From Phycisphaerae bacterium (lineage in GTDB: Bacteria; Planctomycetota; Phycisphaerae; Tepidisphaerales; Tepidisphaeraceae): DNA of 13,565 nucleotides. Both the position numbers and the translations under genes were made by a program. Positions 1 through 6,935 of this stretch are shown here, one piece after another. The notes below the pieces were generated by a model, which saw only the letters and a list, made by a program, of their open reading frames with translations, was not told where the DNA came from and searched no databases. The first letter of the stretch is position 1; every line of letters starts with the position of its first letter. The stretch covers positions 1 through 13,565 of the forward strand of contig JACMJD010000401.1 of NCBI GenBank assembly GCA_014380825.1, written 5' to 3'.

Positions 1-1421
<1,421 letters not shown>

Positions 1422-1428
1422 CCAGCGG

Positions 1429-2298
1429 CTAGAATATCGTGGCCACAACGAACGAGATCGCCAGAAAGACAATGATCTGCGACGCGATCGCCGTTGCGGC
1501 CGCGTGCGGAAATCGAAGGTAAAGCCGATACGCGAACGCGAGTCGAATCGCAGTCAAGATGCTGAATAAGAGGGCGGCAACGAACAGGTAGAGTTCGGTG
1601 GTTTCGAAGAGCAATCCGGTCTTGAATGCGATCCATCGAGGATTCAAGACCTGCGCATAGGCCGGCAGCGAGATCAGAATTCCGAATACGAAGCCGGCGT
1701 CGCAGGAGTAGAGCGTGCATCGCAACACGTGAGCGGTGTTAACGTTCGCACGTCGCATCGAGTCCGTGAAAATCCGCAGCGTCACAAAGCTCAGCCACGG
1801 CCAGATCAGGTAGACGAAGCCGCACAATGCGATCGTCACCGGAATAGACGAGCCGATGTTCGACATCGCCATGTCGTAATCGAGCAACGCCATGATCAGG
1901 TCGCGCTTCTCTGCATAAGCTGCAACCATCGGGGTAGCCAGGACGATCGCGCCGGCGGAGACAAAATACAGCAGCACCGAGATCAGCGAGTAGAATCGCA
2001 AACGTCCGAGGTCGATCGGCTGCTGCGGTTGCAGTCGACGCCAGAAACTCCACGGCGCCCAACCCGCGATCGACGTGCGAAGAAACGCACGGCGATAGTG
2101 ATTGATCGCGTGCTCGAACACGAACAGCTTCGCCCGCCGATCTGCATCCAGCAGCTCCGGCCAATCAAATTGATACCCGCACTCCGGACATCGCGGCACG
2201 CTGAGCCCGCGAAGATCGTACTCGCACAGCGGACAGCAAATCGTGTCGGTGATGGCCGACCAGTCGGGTGGGTTGCTGGCGGGAGGTGCGATAGTCAT
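1429..2298 (-). CDS. Zinc-ribbon membrane protein, function unknown
   Basis: A 289-residue protein. Near the N-terminus two CxxC knuckles (Cys22/25 and Cys37/40, in CPLCEYDLRGL and CPECGYQFDW) form a small zinc ribbon. The rest is hydrophobic, with about five likely membrane segments: residues 85-112 (FYSLISVLLYFVSAGAIVLA), 150-172, 190-213, 228-250 and 270-289. The arrangement of cytoplasmic zinc ribbon plus helical bundle, with the phrase CPLCxYDLRGL, recurs in planctomycete proteins of unknown function; that comparison is from memory. ATG at 2298 is the first start in frame and places the ribbon right at the N-terminus. I see no strong ribosome binding site before it. It is transcribed convergently to the ATPase, with 7 bp between stops. 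No catalytic motif is visible, so no function is proposed. Confidence 0.8.
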   Translation of the reverse strand: MTIAPPASNPPDWSAITDTICCPLCEYDLRGLSVPRCPECGYQFDWPELLDADRRAKLFVFEHAINHYRRAFLRTSIAGWAPWSFWRRLQPQQPIDLGRLRFYSLISVLLYFVSAGAIVLATPMVAAYAEKRDLIMALLDYDMAMSNIGSSIPVTIALCGFVYLIWPWLSFVTLRIFTDSMRRANVNTAHVLRCTLYSCDAGFVFGILISLPAYAQVLNPRWIAFKTGLLFETTELYLFVAALLFSILTAIRLAFAYRLYLRFPHAAATAIASQIIVFLAISFVVATIF

Positions 2299-2359
2299 CA
2301 GTCGTAAGAACGATTCTGATGATCGCCCGACGCCACCGCAAGCGATGACTCAACAAGAG

Positions 2360-2390
2360 CAGCGCCCGGCGACTTGGGTGCCGGGCGCTG
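2360..2390 (-). terminator. Candidate terminator hairpin
   Basis: A perfect 11-bp inverted repeat (2360-2370 and 2380-2390; arm CAGCGCCCGGC) with a 9-nt loop. Read on the minus strand it is followed by CTCTTGTTG, a weak T-rich tail, and it lies 45 nt downstream of the possible small gene 2436-2663. It would suit an intrinsic terminator for that gene. The tail is poor, so it may only be a stable hairpin upstream of the zinc-ribbon gene. Confidence 0.5.
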
Positions 2391-2435
2391 CGGTGCGGTC
2401 CTGCGGTGCAGGGCGTGAGGCGTCGTCGAGTCGCT

Positions 2436-2663
2436 CTACCGGCGCGTGGCGCTGATCAGCTTCTTCGACGCCGTGTCAGGTGAGCCCGAGCGGAATAGGC
2501 GGTGAGCGTTGCCGCTCGTGTCGGTGCCCATATCTCGTTCCGTGCTCGAGCCGTGGGTGCAAGAGTTTTCTTCGCTGCAACCGCCGCTGTCGTTCTGGCT
2601 GCGGCTTTCGCAGTCCAGACGGGCTTGCAGTTGCGTACGGGGATCGCGGGTATTGAAAAACAT
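2436..2663 (-). CDS. Possible small hypothetical protein (75 aa)
   Basis: This is the best coding candidate in the gap 2299-2810. ATG at 2663 is preceded on the minus strand by AAGAGGAGAG, a good Shine-Dalgarno sequence 7 nt before the start, and a perfect 11-bp hairpin lies just after the stop. The 75-residue product is polar, rich in Ser, Arg, Thr and Asp, with four Cys (residues 18, 29, 35 and one context-dependent), no membrane segment and no motif I recognise. Overlapping frames on both strands are also open (2476-2748 minus, 2502-2810 plus) but lack comparable start signals. It may be a lineage-specific small protein or a chance frame; the start and end signals are the main argument for it. 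Confidence 0.35.
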   Translation of the reverse strand: MFFNTRDPRTQLQARLDCESRSQNDSGGCSEENSCTHGSSTERDMGTDTSGNAHRLFRSGSPDTASKKLISATRR

Positions 2664-2687
2664 CAGTCTGCTCTCCTCTTCCTTCTC

Positions 2688-2709
2688 GCGTGGATCGGCG
2701 AATCCACGC
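2688..2709. repeat. Perfect 8-bp inverted repeat in the leader of the possible small gene
   Basis: GCGTGGAT (2688-2695) and ATCCACGC (2702-2709) are separated by 6 nt. On the minus strand this sits about 25 nt upstream of the ATG at 2663, just before the Shine-Dalgarno sequence. It could be a leader hairpin or an operator. No other gene explains it. Confidence 0.4.
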
Positions 2710-2791
2710 TGGCAGACCTGATGTACGATTCAGGAATAGGGCGGGCAAATGATCGGGCGGAATTCTGCGCGGGTCCGATAATCAGTTCAGG

Positions 2792-2814
2792 TGATTACAT
2801 GATTACGTGATCAC
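2792..2814. repeat. Three 8-bp tandem repeats (TGATTAC-type) at the end of sua5
   Basis: TGATTAC at 2792 and 2800 and TGATCAC at 2808 repeat with a period of 8 bp. The last unit overlaps the Sua5 stop codon (2811-2813). The tract is AT-richer than its surroundings. It may be slippage-derived; no function is claimed. Confidence 0.5.
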
Positions 2815-3722
2815 GGATCCAACGGCTTCGTCCCACGAACGATCCGATCCCTCACGGCCGCCCAGAGCGGAGCGTTGGGCGGCATCTCGATGTAGATCGC
2901 GCGAAGTTGCTGCGCATCCAACATTCTCAGACGTGCATAAAAGTTTCGCGCATAAGTTTCCGCATCCAGCGTGGGCTCGATAATCGCTGCATCGGTCAGA
3001 TCGATCCGATCGCGCTCACGCGGATCAAACCGAAATGCAGGCGTGCGCGGGGCATAATGCACCGCGAGCTGTCCGGGACTTCGCGCTGGCGAGGTCGCTT
3101 CAGCGACCGTGTCCGATGCGCTGATGTGTTGGTGGATGACTTCTTCAATCATCTCCCGCGTGATTGCACCAAGTCGAAAAATCGTCGGTTGTCCAACCAG
3201 GCTCAGCACAGTCGATTCGATCCCCACAGCGCACGGTCCACCATCCAGAACCAAATCAACCGCATCCCCCAATTCATCGCGAACATGCTGCGCGGTGGTG
3301 GGGGAGACATGCGTAGACTGGTTCGCGCTGGGACCCGCCAGCGCACCGTCGAACGCTCGGAGCAGCTCGAGCGCCAGCGGATGATTCGGCGCGCGCAATC
3401 CGACGGTGTCGAGCCCCGCGGTGACGGAGGAAACGATCGCAGGCGCTTTCGGGAGAACGATCGTCAACGGTCCGGGCCAAAAACGCGCGACCAGTTTGGT
3501 CGCGGCTACTGGGAATTCGCTCGCGTAACGGCGCGCGGATTGTTCGTCCGCGACGTGTACGATCAGCGGGTTGGTCGAAGGTCGACCCTTGATCTGAAAG
3601 ACGCGCGCGACAGCGCTGGCGTTCGTCGCATCGGCGCCGAGTCCGTAAACCGTCTCGGTCGGAAACGCGACGACTCCGCCATCCCGCAGGATTCGCACCG
3701 CTCGATCGACTATCTCGCTCAT
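2811..3722 (-). CDS. sua5: Sua5/YrdC L-threonylcarbamoyladenylate synthase
   Basis: The enzyme makes threonylcarbamoyl-AMP from threonine, bicarbonate and ATP, the first step in forming t6A at position 37 of tRNAs reading ANN codons; it is cytoplasmic. The YrdC domain fills about residues 1-195: GGVVAFPTETVYGLGADA (15-32), KGRPSTNPLIVHV (45-57), FWPGPLTIVLP (81-91), VGLRAPNHP (107-115), GPSANQSTHVSPT (130-142) and GIESTVL (167-173). The linker SPGQLAVHYAP (215-225) and a C-terminal domain follow, so this is the long two-domain Sua5 form rather than single-domain TsaC; 303 residues is within the usual range. I chose ATG 3722 over the in-frame ATG at 3752, because AGGAG lies 12 nt upstream of 3722, the ATG overlaps the TGA of the preceding gene (ATGA), and the YrdC domain starts right there. 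Confidence 0.95.
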   Translation of the reverse strand: MSEIVDRAVRILRDGGVVAFPTETVYGLGADATNASAVARVFQIKGRPSTNPLIVHVADEQSARRYASEFPVAATKLVARFWPGPLTIVLPKAPAIVSSVTAGLDTVGLRAPNHPLALELLRAFDGALAGPSANQSTHVSPTTAQHVRDELGDAVDLVLDGGPCAVGIESTVLSLVGQPTIFRLGAITREMIEEVIHQHISASDTVAEATSPARSPGQLAVHYAPRTPAFRFDPRERDRIDLTDAAIIEPTLDAETYARNFYARLRMLDAQQLRAIYIEMPPNAPLWAAVRDRIVRGTKPLDP

Positions 3723-4003
3723 GGCGCGGCGATCTCCTGCTCGATCAGCCATGCTTTCGTCGCGATTGAATCGCTACAGATCAAGAACACCTCCTGCACC
3801 GTTCCGGTCCCGGAGTACAGACACTTCAACCCCGCCGGCGTCGGATATTGCACCTTGAAGTTCGGCGGCGTGTGGCCACGCCGAACCTTGATCCGTCCCG
3901 GCACGATCCGGCTCACGTGCGGGCAGTTCTTCACGATGAAATTCAAAATCTCATCGAGCCCGCCCACGCGACCATGCTGACGTTTGATCCGGCCGAACTT
4001 CAT
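3719..4003 (-). CDS. Small DUF2103-like protein upstream of sua5
   Basis: A 94-residue basic protein starting MKFGRIKRQHGRVGGLDEIL and ending with a stretch including GLKCLYSGTGTVQEVFLICS. The pattern (HxxxxGL near the N-terminus, a conserved IVPGRI, then a strand with G-x-VQEVF) matches my memory of DUF2103, a family described as predicted metal-binding with unknown function. I did not search, so the family name is tentative. ATG 4003 is preferred to the GTG-type start at 4030: the conserved region begins here, and the extra residues would be encoded by the palindromic repeat at 4017-4084. Its TGA overlaps the ATG of sua5 by ATGA, so the two are almost certainly cotranscribed and translationally coupled. 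There is no Shine-Dalgarno sequence; TAAGAT lies 8 nt before the ATG. Confidence 0.8.
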   Translation of the reverse strand: MKFGRIKRQHGRVGGLDEILNFIVKNCPHVSRIVPGRIKVRRGHTPPNFKVQYPTPAGLKCLYSGTGTVQEVFLICSDSIATKAWLIEQEIAAP

Positions 4004-4011
4004 GAATGCAA

Positions 4012-4017
4012 ATCTTA
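4012..4017 (-). promoter_or_regulatory. Candidate -10 element giving a leaderless mRNA (DUF2103-like/sua5)
   Basis: TAAGAT on the minus strand ends 8 nt before the ATG at 4003. With normal -10 to start-site spacing the transcript would begin about 2 nt before the ATG. No convincing -35 is visible, and the hexamer abuts the palindromic repeat. Confidence 0.35.
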
Positions 4018-4084
4018 GCCACGAAGGCACGAAGACACGAAGGAGTCAAAATCCGATCCTTTGTGTCTTCGTGACTTCGTGGCT
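4017..4084. repeat. CCACGAAG-type dispersed palindromic repeat
   Basis: Two 28-nt arms (4017-4044 and 4057-4084) pair with only two mismatches around a 12-nt loop; each arm is built from tandem CACGAAG-like units (CCACGAAGGCACGAAGACAC). Repeats of the form CCACGAAGNCACGAAG occur widely dispersed in bacterial genomes, as I recall. This one fills the gap between two divergently transcribed genes, the DUF2103-like gene and the peroxiredoxin. Confidence 0.85.
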
Positions 4085-4133
4085 GCGTCGGATTAGATTC
4101 ACAACACAAACCTCAAACGAAGGAGAACATGAA

Positions 4134-4604
4134 ATGGCTGAAAACGCACCGCTTTCCGTCGGCGAGATGGCGCCGGAATTTGAACTGATGAAGCAGAACA
4201 AGGACAAGGTGAAACTGTCCGATTTCCGCGGCAAGAAGAAAGTCGTCCTGCTGTTTTACCCGATGGACTTCTCGCCCGTCTGCACCGACGAGCACTGCGC
4301 CTTCGGCCCGCAGCTGGGCAAGATCACCGGCGGCGAAGATGCGGTCGTCTTCGGCATCAACTGCGATCACCCGTTCGCGCACGGCGCGTTCAAGAAGCAG
4401 TTCAACATTCCGTACGATCTGCTGAGCGATCCAACCCGCGAGACGGTGAAGAAGTACGGCATGTTCGCCGGCTTCGAGCCGTTCAACTGTTCGAAGCGCG
4501 GAACGGTGGTGATCGATAAGAGCGGCAAGGTCAGCCACTATCACGAACAACCGATGCGCGAAGCACGGAAGGTGGAAGATCTGGCCAAAGCCGTGTCGAT
4601 GTGA
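4134..4604 (+). CDS. Peroxiredoxin (AhpC/TSA superfamily, BCP/PrxQ-like)
   Basis: A thiol peroxidase that reduces hydrogen peroxide and organic hydroperoxides in the cytoplasm. The 156-residue thioredoxin-fold protein has VGEMAPEFEL (9-18), VKLSDFRGKKKVVLLFYP (26-43) and the active-site segment MDFSPVCTDEHC: Cys50 is the peroxidatic cysteine. Cys55 sits five residues later, where BCP/PrxQ enzymes have their resolving cysteine; Cys77 and Cys119 are further thiols. The usual PxxxTxxC context is changed to DFSPVC, so the Thr three residues before the Cys is Ser47 here. A conserved FNCSKRGTVVIDKSGKV segment follows. I chose ATG 4134 because AAGGAGA ends 7 nt upstream and the frame upstream runs into the palindromic repeat. 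It is monocistronic, bounded by repeat elements on both sides, with REP copy 1 starting 3 nt after its stop. Confidence 0.93.
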   Translation: MAENAPLSVGEMAPEFELMKQNKDKVKLSDFRGKKKVVLLFYPMDFSPVCTDEHCAFGPQLGKITGGEDAVVFGINCDHPFAHGAFKKQFNIPYDLLSDPTRETVKKYGMFAGFEPFNCSKRGTVVIDKSGKVSHYHEQPMREARKVEDLAKAVSM

Positions 4605-4607
4605 GCG

Positions 4608-4675
4608 ATTCGCCGCTTGCGGCGTCGCAGATCGAGCGATTCGGGTTTCTTGATCTGCGACACCGCACGCGCGAA
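4608..4675. repeat. REP-like palindrome, copy 1 (right arm degenerate)
   Basis: The left arm (4608-4633) is nearly identical to that of copy 2 at 6936-7003 and contains CGCCGCTTGCGGCG, itself a small palindrome. The right arm (4652-4675, GATCTGCGACACCGCACGCG) carries several changes. It begins 3 nt after the peroxiredoxin stop, so it could also act as a transcription terminator or mRNA-protecting hairpin. It lacks a T tract. Confidence 0.8.
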
Positions 4676-4693
4676 CTTGATTCAAGAAATTGC

Positions 4694-4721
4694 TTGACGT
4701 TCACCGATCAGATGCTAAGTT
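4694..4721 (+). promoter_or_regulatory. Candidate sigma70-type promoter
   Basis: TTGACG (4694-4699) matches the -35 consensus at five of six positions. TAAGTT (4716-4721) follows after a 16-bp spacer but matches -10 poorly. Transcription would start near 4728, 265 nt before the RNHCP gene. Confidence 0.35.
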
Positions 4722-4727
4722 TCTCTG

Positions 4728-4885
4728 CACGTCGGCGCGAGTCGCCGCGTTAGAAGGTTTAATGTCTGCTTTCAGTGCCCATCTCGATGCGATTGCCTGC
4801 CTGTAGAGGCGTCGGCTGACCGTTCGTTTTCACCGTAAAACGACACATCGGCTGCGCTCTCCCCGCGCGGCCGATCCTGTTTTCC
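4728..4885 (+). ncRNA. Possible small RNA or attenuated leader of the RNHCP gene
   Basis: Between the candidate promoter and position 4885 there are three hairpins: 4733-4747 (CGGCG/CGCCG), 4825-4842 (CGTTTT/AAAACG, perfect) and 4847-4875. The last has an 11-bp stem with one G-U pair and a 7-nt loop and is followed by CCTGTTTT, an intrinsic-terminator look. A 14-codon frame (4762-4806) preceded by AGAAGG lies inside. The transcript of about 155 nt could be a free small RNA or a leader peptide with attenuator for the gene at 4993. The rest of the gap (4886-4992) shows only a 6-bp pairing of TCTCTC (4954) with GAGAGA (4979), which would cover the RNHCP ribosome binding site. Inference from pattern only. 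Confidence 0.3.
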
Positions 4886-4992
4886 CCGCTGTCTCTCCAA
4901 GCGTGTCGGCATGTGCGCGCACTCTGGTTGATTCGCGGCAATCGCATCTCCCGTCTCTCGAAAATTTGAATATCGCTTGAGAGAGAAACGAG

Positions 4993-5355
4993 ATGAGGTT
5001 TCCATTGAGTTGTAAGAACCATCGTCGTCGCGACGAGCGCGACGACTTCGTGTGCCGGCGGTGTCGTCGGCCAGTGAATGCTGAATCGTATGGCACGCGG
5101 CATCGGAATCATTGCCCGCATTGCCTGTGGAGTTTGCATCTGGACAACACGCCCGGCGACCGCATGTCGGCGTGCGGCGCGAGCATGGAACCGATCGCCG
5201 TCTGGGTGCGGCAGGACGGTGAATGGGCGATCGTTCACCGCTGCGAATCGTGCGGGCATTTGCGCACGAATCGGGTCGCGGGAGACGATAACCCGTGGAC
5301 CATGATGTCGCTGGCGGCCAAGCCGCTGGCGCAGCCGCCGTTTCCGCTGGTGTGA
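4993..5355 (+). CDS. RNHCP domain zinc-binding protein
   Basis: A 120-residue protein with three Cys pairs: CRRC (41-44 region), the signature HRNHCPHCLWSLHLDN, and CESCGH near residue 84. It also has PGDRMSACGASMEPIAVWVR. RNHCP is a Pfam family named for this signature; its members are small predicted zinc-binding proteins of unknown function. The conserved core is complete and the length is normal. ATG 4993 is chosen because it is preceded by GAGAGA about 8 nt upstream and the family's N-terminal CKNHxR motif follows at once. A hairpin (5359-5374) starts 3 nt after the stop and a second, stronger one lies at 5388-5423. The large minus-strand frame covering it (4759-5424) is a shadow. Confidence 0.9.
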   Translation: MRFPLSCKNHRRRDERDDFVCRRCRRPVNAESYGTRHRNHCPHCLWSLHLDNTPGDRMSACGASMEPIAVWVRQDGEWAIVHRCESCGHLRTNRVAGDDNPWTMMSLAAKPLAQPPFPLV

Positions 5356-5387
5356 TGACGACAATCTGTTGTCGGTGAGCGAACTAT

Positions 5388-5423
5388 TGCGCTGCGCGCC
5401 ACCGACGTGAAAAGCGCAGCGCA
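5388..5423. terminator. Strong hairpin after the RNHCP gene
   Basis: TGCGCTGCGC (5388-5397) and GCGCAGCGCA (5414-5423) are perfect 10-bp complements around a 16-nt loop. With a smaller CGACAA/TTGTCG hairpin (5359-5374) it follows the RNHCP stop. It has no T tract, so termination by it is uncertain; it may protect the 3' end of the mRNA. Confidence 0.4.
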
Positions 5424-5525
5424 TGGAGAATGAAAAATGGAAAAAATTGTCACGATTTCAAACGGCCATGTGGGATCAGAGACCTTGCGCCACGCGACGC
5501 GTTTGCGCAACACCCCCTGTATATA

Positions 5526-5591
5526 CGGGAAGCGCCCGCGCGCAAGTGCGGACCTCACGCTCGTGCGCCGGGCGTTTCCCGGAAGGAGGTC
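5526..5591 (+). ncRNA. Candidate cis-regulatory RNA with sequestrable Shine-Dalgarno sequence
   Basis: Bases 5526-5538 pair with 5569-5581 (13 bp, one G-U). A second helix of five pairs (5539-5543 with 5563-5567, one G-U) and a short 3-bp helix extend it to an apical loop CGGACCT (5549-5555). GACCTC (5551-5556) is the exact complement of GAGGTC (5586-5591), part of the Shine-Dalgarno sequence 5 nt beyond the hairpin. An alternative small stem CCGGG/CCCGG (5568-5582) competes with the long one and allows the anti-SD pairing. The layout resembles a translational switch or a pseudoknot. I cannot match it to a named family. Confidence 0.4.
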
Positions 5592-5618
5592 ATGCAACAA
5601 AATGCAACACCATGCAAC
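5592..5618 (+). repeat. Three ATGCAAC direct repeats with 10-bp period
   Basis: ATGCAAC occurs at 5592, 5602 and 5612, exactly one helical turn apart, directly after AAGGAGGT. Each unit also offers an ATG in a different frame (16, 7 and 28 codons). They may be a protein-binding array or alternative starts of an upstream frame. Confidence 0.6.
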
Positions 5619-5702
5619 GTTTTGAATTTTCGTCTCAACTAGCGCATCAATGCGTAACCCGTTGTGAACGCGTAGAATGCGTTCTCTTAATCGACTGAAT
5701 TC

Positions 5703-6758
5703 ATGCGAATCGGACCCATCCAACTTCACGCCCCGTTTTGCCAGGCGGGCTTGGCCGGATACAGCGACCGCGCGATGCGCGTCGTCGCGCGCCGCCGCGG
5801 CTGCGCATACGCCGTCACGGAAGCGATCCTGGACACGATCTTATTGAATGGTGGGCTCGGGCTTCGCAATTCGATCGACATCAACGACGAAGATCATCCG
5901 ATCGCCGGACAACTGATCGGCGCTGAACCGGAATCCATGGCAACCGCGGCGTGCCTGCTTCAGCAGGCACGTTACGACGTCATCGATCTCAACTTCGCGT
6001 GCCCGGTGAAGAAAATCAAAAACAAAGCGCGAGGCGGGCACATGCTGCTCGACGTCGAGCGCGCCAAATCGATCATCAAATCCGTGCGCGACGCGCTGCC
6101 AAGCGAAACGCCAACGACGATCAGCCTGCGCCGCGCGTTCGATGATTCACCCGAAGCGGCTGACCGCTTCGACGAGATCGTCGACACCGCATTCGCGAGC
6201 GGCTACGCCGCGATCCGCGTGCATGGCCGAACGGTCGAACAGAAATATCAGGGCCGCGCAAACTGGACGATCCTTCGAGACGTGAAGCGGCGATATCCCG
6301 ACAAAACAATCCTCGGCAGCGGCGACGTGTTCACCGCGGAAGATGCGGTCCGCATGCTGCACGAGACGGGTGTCGACATCGTCTGGATCGCGCGCGGCGC
6401 GATCGGCAACCCGTGGATCTTCCACCAGGCGAAGACGCTTCTCGATGATCCGAATGCGTCGATCTCGCCGCCGAGTATTCGCGAACAACGCGAGGCGTTG
6501 CGCGAGCACTTCGGCATCGCGATGGAAATTCACGGCGAATCGCTCGCCGGGCGACGCATGCGGAAGATGGGGATTAAGTACAGCCGGTTTCATCCAATCG
6601 GCAGCGAAGTAAAGTCCGCATTCATCGAAGTTCACAGCCTGCACGATTGGACGAGCGTGCTGGATCGTTTCTACGTGATCGACGGCCCCGGCGTCTGGCC
6701 CGTGCCGAATGCGGCGGATGAAGTGAACCAGGATCAAAGCTGCGAGGTGGTCGTATGA
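5703..6758 (+). CDS. dusB: tRNA-dihydrouridine synthase (DusB-like)
   Basis: A flavoenzyme that reduces uridines in the tRNA D-loop to dihydrouridine using FMN and NAD(P)H. The 351-residue TIM-barrel protein shows an N-terminal APFCQAGLAGYSDRAMR (10-26), the substrate strand IAGQLIGAEPE, the catalytic cysteine Cys100 in DVIDLNFACPVKKI, RVHGRTVEQKYQG, then phosphate-binding ILGSGDV and WIARGAIGNPWIFHQ. ACPxKK with the downstream GRxxxGxPWIF-like end resembles DusB most, though bacterial Dus subfamilies are hard to separate by eye. In the strand before GD, the usual Asn is Ser (GSGD). ATG 5703 is the first start that keeps the conserved N-terminus; I see no clear Shine-Dalgarno sequence immediately before it. 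Its TGA overlaps the ATG of a small membrane peptide, so it heads a cluster. Confidence 0.95.
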   Translation: MRIGPIQLHAPFCQAGLAGYSDRAMRVVARRRGCAYAVTEAILDTILLNGGLGLRNSIDINDEDHPIAGQLIGAEPESMATAACLLQQARYDVIDLNFACPVKKIKNKARGGHMLLDVERAKSIIKSVRDALPSETPTTISLRRAFDDSPEAADRFDEIVDTAFASGYAAIRVHGRTVEQKYQGRANWTILRDVKRRYPDKTILGSGDVFTAEDAVRMLHETGVDIVWIARGAIGNPWIFHQAKTLLDDPNASISPPSIREQREALREHFGIAMEIHGESLAGRRMRKMGIKYSRFHPIGSEVKSAFIEVHSLHDWTSVLDRFYVIDGPGVWPVPNAADEVNQDQSCEVVV

Positions 6759-6925
6759 GTGAAGCCAATCCAAGAGAGGTCGAGCCGCTTAGTTATCACG
6801 GCGCTACACCAACTGCTGAAGCGGTTGCGCGTCGACCGCTCACGACCGCCGAGTGGATCTGGTGGGGCGTGCTGGTCGTGTCGTGTCTGATTGGATTCGG
6901 GATGACGATTTTCGCGCCGACGTAG
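6755..6925 (+). CDS. Small single-pass membrane protein (56 aa)
   Basis: ATG 6755 overlaps the dus stop as ATGA, and GAGGTGG lies 4 nt upstream inside the dus coding region, a good ribosome binding site. The product begins MSEANPREVEPLSYHGATP, a polar N-terminal half of about 32 residues, followed by one membrane helix (WIWWGVLVVSCLIGFGMTIF) and a three-residue tail. No signal-peptidase site is evident; a single anchor with the N-terminus in the cytoplasm is likely. Small tail-anchored proteins of this kind are easily missed. No function can be read from the sequence; the coupling says only that it is made with the Dus enzyme. REP copy 2 begins 10 nt after its stop. Confidence 0.75.
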   Translation: MSEANPREVEPLSYHGATPTAEAVARRPLTTAEWIWWGVLVVSCLIGFGMTIFAPT

Positions 6926-6935
6926 TATTCGTTGG

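Larger units (their letters stand above)
5424..5702 (+). other. Intergenic stretch upstream of dus: structured RNA candidate and short frames
   Basis: I see no certain gene here. A 62-codon frame (5437-5625) has GGAG 8 nt before its ATG but an unremarkable product with rare codons, so I give it only about 20% chance. The dominant signal is structural: a hairpin at 5526-5581 with a 13-bp basal stem, a perfect Shine-Dalgarno sequence AAGGAGGT (5583-5590), and three ATGCAAC units spaced 10 bp (5592, 5602, 5612). From the third ATG a 28-codon frame runs to 5698, ending 4 nt before dus. A palindrome GTATATAC lies at 5519-5526. TAGAAT (5673-5678), 24 nt before the dus start, is a possible -10. Confidence 0.45.

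Noticed and set aside
2502..2810. 102-codon plus-strand frame with a hydrophobic stretch
   Set aside because: Starts at GTG with no Shine-Dalgarno sequence, and the minus-strand frame has better start and end signals; kept out, though not excluded.
2907..3980. 357-codon plus-strand frame antisense to sua5 and the DUF2103-like gene
   Set aside because: Arg-rich product without motifs; the opposite strand encodes a complete Sua5 with all family motifs.
4759..5424. 221-codon minus-strand frame over the RNHCP gene
   Set aside because: Basic low-quality product; the plus strand carries the full RNHCP signature.
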